Positions 58,021-64,000 of a DNA stretch of 64,000 nucleotides are shown in pieces. The stretch covers positions 1 through 64,000 of the forward strand of contig NZ_JAOEGU010000001.1 in assembly GCF_025583945.1 (NCBI RefSeq), given 5' to 3'. Source of the DNA: Methylobacter psychrophilus (GTDB taxonomy: Bacteria > Pseudomonadota > Gammaproteobacteria > Methylococcales > Methylomonadaceae). A model generated the notes under the pieces. It saw nothing but the letters and a program-made list of their open reading frames with translations, did not search any database and had not been told where the DNA came from. Each line of letters begins with the position of its first letter. Position 1 is the stretch's first letter. The translations under genes were made by a program, and so were the position numbers.

Positions 58021-59415
58021 TTATCCCTTTAATACTTTTAACACGGCTTGCATGGTGGTATTGGCATCGCCAAACAACATACGGGTATTTTCCAGTACAA
58101 ACAAAGGATTACCCACGCCCGCATAACCTGAGGCCATGCTGCGTTTAAGTACGATAGTGGTTTCACTTTTCCAGCATTCCAATACCGGCATACCGGCAAT
58201 CGGGCTGTTGGGGTCATTAAGCGCCGATGGATTTACAATATCATTCGCGCCAATAACAATGGACACGTCAACATTGGTAAAGTCATCATTGATTTCGTCC
58301 ATTTCAAAAACAATATCGTAAGGCACTTTGGCTTCTGCCAACAATACATTCATGTGGCCGGGCATACGTCCTGCAACCGGATGGATGCCAAAGCGCACTT
58401 TTTTACCTTTATCCCGTAACAATTTGGTGATTTCATAAACGGTATGTTGAGCTTGTGCAACCGCCATACCGTAGCCTGGAATAATCATGATGTTTTTTGC
58501 AGCTTGCAGTAATTGCGCAGTTTCTTCGGCATCGATAGGCTGTACTTCGCCCTCAATGGCAGCGGCTTCTCCCCCCGAACCGGTACCAAAGCCTCCGGCA
58601 ATAACGCTGAGAAAGTTTCTGTTCATGGCGCGACACATAATGTAACTCAAGATGGCGCCACTACTGCCAACCAAGGCGCCGGTAACAATCAATAAATCGT
58701 TACTTAGCATAAAGCCGGTTGCCGCTGCTGCCCATCCTGAATAGCTGTTGAGCATCGAGATAACCACCGGCATATCTGCGCCGCCTATTGCCATAACCAT
58801 GTGGATGCCGAAAATCAAGGCAATACCGGTCATAATAGCTAAGGGGATAATGGCATCGCCACCGCTTTCTGTTTGTTGTAAAAATACGACACCTAAAGCG
58901 ATAGTGGCAATCAATAAAATCAGGTTAAACCAGTGACGACCGGGCAATAACAGCGGTTTACCACTAATTTTTTCGCTAAGTTTGCCAAAAGCAATCACGG
59001 AGCCTGAAAAAGTAACCGCACCAATAAGAATGCCAATATAAATTTCTATTTCGTGGATGGTTTTTTCAATGCCGGTGATGGTAATGGTGCTGTCCATAAA
59101 GTTGGCATAACCGACCAACACTGCGGCCATACCGACCAAGCTGTGCATAATGGCAACCAGTTCCGGCATTTGCGTCATTTCAACTTTTAACGCGGCTCTG
59201 GCACCAATGGCACCGCCGATTAATAAGGCCACGATCAGGATGTTATAAACAGTGACCGAGCCGCTAAAAGTGGTGGCGAGAATAGCAATCGCCATACCTA
59301 ACATGCCGTAATAATTGCCTTTACGTGCAGATTCCTGATTACTTAATCCGCTCAGGCTAAGAATGAACAGAATGGCGGCAACGATGTAAGACATCGTAAC
59401 TAAACTGTGGGACAT
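58021..59415 (-). CDS. pntB: NAD(P) transhydrogenase subunit beta
   Basis: A 464-residue inner-membrane subunit of the proton-translocating transhydrogenase, which uses the proton gradient to make NADPH from NADH. The N-terminal half has eight or nine hydrophobic helices. The C-terminal NADP(H)-binding domain has [11 protein letters not shown] and [20 protein letters not shown], then [22 protein letters not shown] precedes the ATG. It lies 12 bp after pntA. NADPH supply suits a methanotroph's biosynthesis, by inference. Confidence 0.97.
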   Translation of the reverse strand: MSHSLVTMSYIVAAILFILSLSGLSNQESARKGNYYGMLGMAIAILATTFSGSVTVYNILIVALLIGGAIGARAALKVEMTQMPELVAIMHSLVGMAAVLVGYANFMDSTITITGIEKTIHEIEIYIGILIGAVTFSGSVIAFGKLSEKISGKPLLLPGRHWFNLILLIATIALGVVFLQQTESGGDAIIPLAIMTGIALIFGIHMVMAIGGADMPVVISMLNSYSGWAAAATGFMLSNDLLIVTGALVGSSGAILSYIMCRAMNRNFLSVIAGGFGTGSGGEAAAIEGEVQPIDAEETAQLLQAAKNIMIIPGYGMAVAQAQHTVYEITKLLRDKGKKVRFGIHPVAGRMPGHMNVLLAEAKVPYDIVFEMDEINDDFTNVDVSIVIGANDIVNPSALNDPNSPIAGMPVLECWKSETTIVLKRSMASGYAGVGNPLFVLENTRMLFGDANTTMQAVLKVLKG

Positions 59416-59427
59416 GGTTATCTCCTG

Positions 59428-60993
59428 TTATTTTCTGAACATTTCTAACATACGGCGGGTAACTAAAAAGCCACCGACTATATTGATAGATGCGAAAAGT
59501 GTAGCCACGCCCGCAAGGATGGTGACGGTAAGGTTATTGGTGGAAATTTGCACTATTGCGCCAATCACGATGATGCTGCTAATGGCATTGGTGACGCTCA
59601 TTAACGGCGTATGCAATGAGTGTGAAACATTCCAGATCACTTGATAACCCACAAAACAGGCCAGCACAAAGACGGTAAAATGCGTCATGAAGGATTCAGG
59701 CGCAACAGCACCCAAGCCAAATAAAGCCAGGCCGGCAATAACTATCGGTAGCAGTTGTTTAACAACGGGAGGAATGAGTGATTTTTTTTGCTGCTCCAGT
59801 ACCGACGGATAAGCCGGTGCTTCGGTTTGTGGCGCGGGGGCAGCAGAGAGTTTTGGTGCGGGTGGTGGCCAAGTGATGTTGCCTTCTTTTATGACCGTAG
59901 TACCCCGTATTACCTCATCGTCCATATTAACGTTAATGACGCCGTTTTTTTCTGGGGTAAGTTCAGTTAATAAATGGCGCAGATTCGTTGAGTAAAGTTG
60001 GCTGGATTGATTGGCCAAGCGACTGGGTAAATTGGTATAGCCGATAATGCTCACATCGTGCTTGACTACAACCAGATCTTTTTCCGTCAGTTCGCAGTTA
60101 CCGCCTTGTTCAGCAGCCAAATCAACAATCACACTGCCGGGTTTCATCGATTCAACCATCGCGGCGGTAATTAGTTTTGGTGCAGGTCTGCCGGGAATGA
60201 GCGCAGTGGTGACAATAATGTCCACTTCCTTTGCCTGCTCGGCAAATAATGCCATCTCGGCTTCAATAAATTCTTTGGACATGGTTTTGGCATAGCCACC
60301 GGTACCTCCGCCTTCTTCCTTGAAATCCAGCATCAAAAATTCGGCATCCATACTTTCTATTTGTTCTTTTACTTCCGGTCGGGTGTCAAATGATCTGACT
60401 ATTGCGCCCATACCTTTTGCGGTACCAATGGCAGCAAGTCCGGCAACGCCGGCACCGATAACCAGTACTTTAGCCGGTGGTATTTTACCGGCGGCAGTGA
60501 TTTGACCGGTGAAAAAACGTCCGAAATGTTGCGCCGCTTCAACGATGGCACGGTAACCTGCAATATTGGCCATGGAGCTTAGTGCATCCAGCTTTTGGGC
60601 TCTGGACATACGTGGCACGCTATCCATAGCCAGTACGGTGGCATGTTTAGCTGCCAGTTTATGCATTAACGCTTCGTTTTGTGCCGGCCAGATAAAGCTG
60701 ATTAAAGTAGCACCTGAGGATAATAGATCCGTTTCTTCCATCGCCAGTTTAAGGTTGTGCTCAGGAGCACGCACTTTCATGATGATATCGGATTGCTTCC
60801 AAAGTGCTCTGGTATCGGCGACGATTTCAACTCCCACTTCTTGGTAAGCTTCGTCTGAAATATTGGCACCGAGACCGGCGCCGCTTTCGACGCTAACGGA
60901 AAATCCCAGTTTCATAATTTGTGCAGCAGCCTCTGGCGTAGTGGCCACACGCATTTCACCTTGGTGAATTTCTTTAGGTATACCAATCTTCAT
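59428..60993 (-). CDS. pntA: NAD(P) transhydrogenase subunit alpha
   Basis: A 521-residue fused alpha subunit, like the enterobacterial PntA. It has the cytosolic NAD(H)-binding domain with [21 protein letters not shown] and [16 protein letters not shown], then after a proline-rich linker (about 380-400) four C-terminal membrane helices. GGAGACTGT precedes the ATG. First gene of pntAB. Confidence 0.97.
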   Translation of the reverse strand: MKIGIPKEIHQGEMRVATTPEAAAQIMKLGFSVSVESGAGLGANISDEAYQEVGVEIVADTRALWKQSDIIMKVRAPEHNLKLAMEETDLLSSGATLISFIWPAQNEALMHKLAAKHATVLAMDSVPRMSRAQKLDALSSMANIAGYRAIVEAAQHFGRFFTGQITAAGKIPPAKVLVIGAGVAGLAAIGTAKGMGAIVRSFDTRPEVKEQIESMDAEFLMLDFKEEGGGTGGYAKTMSKEFIEAEMALFAEQAKEVDIIVTTALIPGRPAPKLITAAMVESMKPGSVIVDLAAEQGGNCELTEKDLVVVKHDVSIIGYTNLPSRLANQSSQLYSTNLRHLLTELTPEKNGVINVNMDDEVIRGTTVIKEGNITWPPPAPKLSAAPAPQTEAPAYPSVLEQQKKSLIPPVVKQLLPIVIAGLALFGLGAVAPESFMTHFTVFVLACFVGYQVIWNVSHSLHTPLMSVTNAISSIIVIGAIVQISTNNLTVTILAGVATLFASINIVGGFLVTRRMLEMFRK

Positions 60994-61260
60994 ACAGTCT
61001 CCTGTGGGTGTGATTTAGGGCATAATAACAAGCAAGAAGGTTTTGGCGAGAGCAAAAACCCCAATGGCTGAGCATAGGTGATTCGGCTTTGAGTTACAAT
61101 AAAAAAAAGCAGTTCTTTTAATAAGGGATATTTTGAATGGCTCTTGCTTTATGAGTCCGTTAAAACTGTGTAGTTATTCATCGTCAAGTTTATAAAAAAT
61201 AATGAAAATGTTTTATGTCAAGAGTGTTACCTTCCGGGTAATGCCATTTAAGGGCAGTTG

Positions 61261-62193
61261 ATGTTTCTCTCAAAGGATTTTATAGAAACTGCCGAAGGGC
61301 TCATTTTTGCTGTCGTAGCTGCAGGAACGGAGCAAGGCAAAGTACTGTGTTTTTTGCGTTATATTAATGACGGAAATTTGGGCTGGAAAAAAGTCGCGAC
61401 GGAGTCGGCCAATGCTTTTCTAAAAGAACGTTATTCTCAGTACCTGTATTATTCTCTGGTTTTGGATGCTCATTTACATGCAGTAGCCATCGATCGGATC
61501 GTTAAGCATCATCAACCCAGGCAGCGCTTGCAGCAGATTATGCAGCTAAATCAGTTGGATGCTATTGAGCGAGACCTGTTTCAGCTTTGTGAGTTATTAC
61601 AGCAACACGGCCTGGATTTAACACAAGTGGGTATTACCGGTTCAATATTGGTTGGCGTGCAGAAGTCCGGTTCTGATATTGATCTGGTTTGTTACGGCAG
61701 GACGGTTTTTCATCAATGCCGGGCAATTACCCGTACACTGATAGCGCAACAGCAGTTGCAAGAGTTGAATGATACTGACTGGCGGCAATCTTATGAACGT
61801 CGTTGCTGTGAATTAAGTTTTACAGAGTATGTCTGGCATGAGCAGCGAAAAGCTAATAAAGCGGTCATCAACGGACGAAAATTTGATTTAAATTTCATTG
61901 ATGATTCGATCCATTCAGAAGGTACTGCTTATCAAAAATGTGCAGCCGTTACTTTGCAATGCATCGTTATTGATGATACTCATGCCTTTGATTATCCGGC
62001 TGAATTTAAAATAGATCATGAAGACTTCGATGCTATTGTCAGTTTTACGGCAACTTACACAGGGCAGGCAGTTAATGGTGAAACCGTCGAAGTGTCAGGG
62101 ATAGTCGAACAATCACAGAAAGGCCTTAAGCGTATCGTAGTGGGTTCCACTCGTGAGGCGCACGGTGAATATATCAAGGTGATTCGTGCCTGA
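61261..62193 (+). CDS. Predicted nucleotidyltransferase
   Basis: A 310-residue protein from the ATG at 61261, behind AGGG; the frame extends one codon upstream to a TTG. The core GSILVGVQKSGSDIDLV (about 125-141) is the Gly-Ser ... Asp-x-Asp motif of the polymerase-beta-type nucleotidyltransferase fold. The N-terminal 120 residues and the C-terminal 90 residues (beta-rich, from RIVVGSTREAHGEYI) are unassigned. The start overlaps neighbours as an operon: the next gene begins 8 bp before its stop. The order nucleotidyltransferase, phosphatase, beta-RFAP synthase points to cofactor metabolism, by inference. Similar archaeal predicted nucleotidyltransferases occur. Confidence 0.7.
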   Translation: MFLSKDFIETAEGLIFAVVAAGTEQGKVLCFLRYINDGNLGWKKVATESANAFLKERYSQYLYYSLVLDAHLHAVAIDRIVKHHQPRQRLQQIMQLNQLDAIERDLFQLCELLQQHGLDLTQVGITGSILVGVQKSGSDIDLVCYGRTVFHQCRAITRTLIAQQQLQELNDTDWRQSYERRCCELSFTEYVWHEQRKANKAVINGRKFDLNFIDDSIHSEGTAYQKCAAVTLQCIVIDDTHAFDYPAEFKIDHEDFDAIVSFTATYTGQAVNGETVEVSGIVEQSQKGLKRIVVGSTREAHGEYIKVIRA

Positions 62194-62863
62194 ATTAAAG
62201 GCTTTTTCCGCCGTTATTTTTGATATGGATGGTCTGGTTTTAGATACCGAACCGACCTATTTTATTGCCTGGCAACAGGCAGCAAAAGCCATGGGATACA
62301 AACTTTCCGAGGAGTTTTGTCTGTCCCTGTCCGGCTTGCATTATAACGAGATAGAGCTAAAGCTGGTGGCTGGTTGTGGTGCTGATTTTAATTTATCGGT
62401 ATTCAATCAGTTAAGTGGTATTTTTTGGCGTGAACAGGTCAATGCTTACGGTATAAAAACTAAACACGGCTTTACCGAGTTGTTGGAATTTATTGTGCAG
62501 CAACAAATACCTTATTGCCTGGCAACCAACAGTCGAGCGATTAATGCTTATGAGTGTCTTGAATTTGCCGGAATAAAAGATGTTTTTTCAATGATTATCA
62601 CCCGTGATGATGTTGAACAGGGCAAGCCTGCGCCGGATATTTTTTTAAAGGCCGCCCGGTTGTTGCAGGTACCGATTAATGAGTGTCTGGTACTGGAAGA
62701 TTCGTATGTCGGCATTGAGGCTGCATCCAGGGCCGGTGCTTTTTCAGTGTTGGTACCATCAACAGAGCCTGTTGAGCCAATGGCTGTTGAGTTGTGTGAT
62801 TTGATCAGGGTTGATTTGATGCAGGTGCTTATTACTTTTAAAGGCGAAATGCCGGCAAATTAA
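62186..62863 (+). CDS. HAD-superfamily phosphatase, beta-phosphoglucomutase-like
   Basis: A 225-residue HAD hydrolase of subclass I with a helical cap. Motif I is DMDGLVLDTEP (Asp13 nucleophile and Asp15), the motif II region is LATNSRAINA, the lysine region is GKPAPDIFLKAARLL and motif III/IV is VLEDSYVGIEAA. The substrate is a small phosphorylated metabolite, not identifiable. The GTG start at 62186 overlaps the preceding gene by 8 bp, so they are co-translated. Confidence 0.88.
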   Translation: MPELKAFSAVIFDMDGLVLDTEPTYFIAWQQAAKAMGYKLSEEFCLSLSGLHYNEIELKLVAGCGADFNLSVFNQLSGIFWREQVNAYGIKTKHGFTELLEFIVQQQIPYCLATNSRAINAYECLEFAGIKDVFSMIITRDDVEQGKPAPDIFLKAARLLQVPINECLVLEDSYVGIEAASRAGAFSVLVPSTEPVEPMAVELCDLIRVDLMQVLITFKGEMPAN

Positions 62864-62984
62864 ATCGCTGTTGATAAGCCAATTTTTAGATTCCACGCAG
62901 TGCAAAATCTATTTGCTAAGTTCACCCCTCTGTCAGTTAATCCTGTATAATTAGCGTATTTTTTCGCAACACACGACACCATCT

Positions 62985-63953
62985 GTGATAGTTCAATATT
63001 CTAAAGTCTCAGTCATTGCCCCTGCCAGATTGCATATGGGGTTTATTGATTTAAGCGGATCCTTGGGTCGCCATTTTGGCAGCATCGGTGTCGCATTGAA
63101 CGAACATGCAACCCGATTATCGGTAACGAGTGCGCAGCAACGTATCGTTACCGGGCCTTCTGCAAAACGTGCCGATAAATGTTTAACGCTAATGTGTCAG
63201 GCATTAAATGTCTCCGATAAGTTGGCTATAATCATTGAATCGGCTATTCCTGAACATGTCGGTTTGGGTTCCGGTACGCAAATGTCATTGGCAATAGGGG
63301 CCGCCCTTAATGCCTTTTACGGCTTGGGATTAACGGTGCGTGATATTGCAGCTTTAATGGATAGAGGTTTGCGTTCAGGGATCGGTATTGGTGTTTTTGA
63401 GCAGGGCGGGTTGGTGGTTGATGGGGGGCGCGGTGAAAAAACCATTACGCCGCCGGTTCTCGTACACCTCGATATACCCGATTCCTGGCGTTTTATTTTA
63501 GTTCTTGATCAACGGGGGCAGGGACTGCATGGACAGCAAGAAATAGAGGCATTTAAATTATTGCCACCTTTCCCAAAGCAGGAAGCCGAACGCTTATGTT
63601 ATTTGTTGCTAATGCAGGGTTTGCCTGCAGTGGCTGAAAATGATCTCACTAAATTCGGTGAAGTCATTACCCGGTTACAGCGCTCGGTCGGTGAGCATTT
63701 TTCAGCAGCTCAGGGCGGCGTTTTTACCAGTCCCGAAGTTGCTGAAGCAATGCACTGGCTGGCCGGGCAAGGCGCTGTAGCGATTGGCCAAACTTCATGG
63801 GGACCAACCGGATTCTGTGCGCTTGATGGTGTTGACTTGGCCGAAACCATTACTCGGGAGGCCAGGCAGAAATTTGCTCATTTTGATAATTTGAGCTTTG
63901 TTACTGCAAGTGCGCGTAATAGTGGAGGGGATGTTTTTGTCATTGAGGGTTAG
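62985..63953 (+). CDS. mptG: Beta-ribofuranosylaminobenzene 5'-phosphate synthase
   Basis: A 322-residue GHMP-superfamily enzyme that joins 4-hydroxy- or 4-aminobenzoate to PRPP, the first committed step of tetrahydromethanopterin synthesis. The N-terminal ARLHMGFIDLSGSLGRHFGS and the GHMP glycine loop PEHVGLGSGTQMSLAIGAAL are diagnostic; GLRSGIGIGVFEQGGLVVDGG is also typical. It is a marker for methylotrophs and methanogens and links the window to C1 metabolism. GTG start at 62985, 121 bp after the phosphatase gene. The last 47 bases of the window contain no further gene. Confidence 0.95.
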   Translation: MIVQYSKVSVIAPARLHMGFIDLSGSLGRHFGSIGVALNEHATRLSVTSAQQRIVTGPSAKRADKCLTLMCQALNVSDKLAIIIESAIPEHVGLGSGTQMSLAIGAALNAFYGLGLTVRDIAALMDRGLRSGIGIGVFEQGGLVVDGGRGEKTITPPVLVHLDIPDSWRFILVLDQRGQGLHGQQEIEAFKLLPPFPKQEAERLCYLLLMQGLPAVAENDLTKFGEVITRLQRSVGEHFSAAQGGVFTSPEVAEAMHWLAGQGAVAIGQTSWGPTGFCALDGVDLAETITREARQKFAHFDNLSFVTASARNSGGDVFVIEG

Positions 63954-64000
63954 CTGGTTTTTATGCGCTGAAAAGGAATATAAATACGGTATAAATCGGG

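Overview
The window looks like chromosomal DNA of a gammaproteobacterial methanotroph of the order Methylococcales (Methylobacter-like). The evidence is a beta-RFAP synthase gene at the right end, which is a tetrahydromethanopterin pathway enzyme typical of methylotrophs and methanogens. The gammaproteobacterial operon orders glnA-ntrB-ntrC, mreBCD-mrdA-rodA and dacA-ybeD-lipB-lipA, two surface proteins with VPxPA (PEP-CTERM-like) sorting tails, and moderate GC content all fit. The genus is an inference; no rRNA gene is present.

Layout. (1) 1-2.5 kb: a gene edge, a 2OG-Fe(II) oxygenase-like protein, a small lipoprotein and a lysine-rich small protein behind an 11-bp-arm palindrome. (2) 2.5-11.5 kb: a nitrogen block with an OmpL-type porin divergent from glnA, then ntrB-ntrC, then glnK-amtB. 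Good sigma-54 promoters and NtrC boxes lie before the porin and glnK, so the porin is probably a nitrogen-responsive outer-membrane channel. (3) 11.7-16.3 kb: a lone PD-(D/E)XK nuclease-like gene and gatCAB. (4) 16.5-28.1 kb: one long cell-wall elongation and lipoate operon (mreB, mreC, mreD, mrdA, rodA, mltB, rlpA, dacA, a dat-ybeD fusion, lipB, lipA). A 142-166 bp palindromic MITE-like element sits between mreB and mreC, and mreC has no canonical start codon. (5) 28.1-38.6 kb: a roughly 3-kb direct duplication. Each copy carries a tandemly repeated upstream region, a VPxPA-CTERM surface protein, a long hairpin and the start of cydD. Only the second copy runs into intact cydDC; the first leaves a cydD remnant. 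(6) 38.9-54.7 kb: c-di-GMP signalling, with two full-length PAS/GAF/GGDEF/EAL paralogues and a third truncated to its EAL part, then a J-domain-like protein, rmuC, and a large membrane GGDEF-EAL protein ending in a CZB-like zinc-binding domain. (7) 55.4-57.8 kb: two paralogous orphan regulators with an excisionase/MerR-like HTH followed by a receiver domain, and a small lipoprotein. (8) 58.0-61.0 kb: pntAB. (9) 61.3-64 kb: a nucleotidyltransferase-like protein, a HAD phosphatase and beta-RFAP synthase.

The most interesting signals are a GTTACA-N4-GTTACA direct-repeat site found four times before the two surface-protein genes and once before a GGDEF-EAL gene (a candidate shared regulon linking surface proteins to c-di-GMP), the cydD-capturing duplication with a covarying hairpin pair, the apparent AUA start of mreC, the dat-ybeD fusion, the HTH-REC pair, and several families of short palindromic repeats. 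I saw no tRNA, rRNA, CRISPR array, transposase or phage genes.
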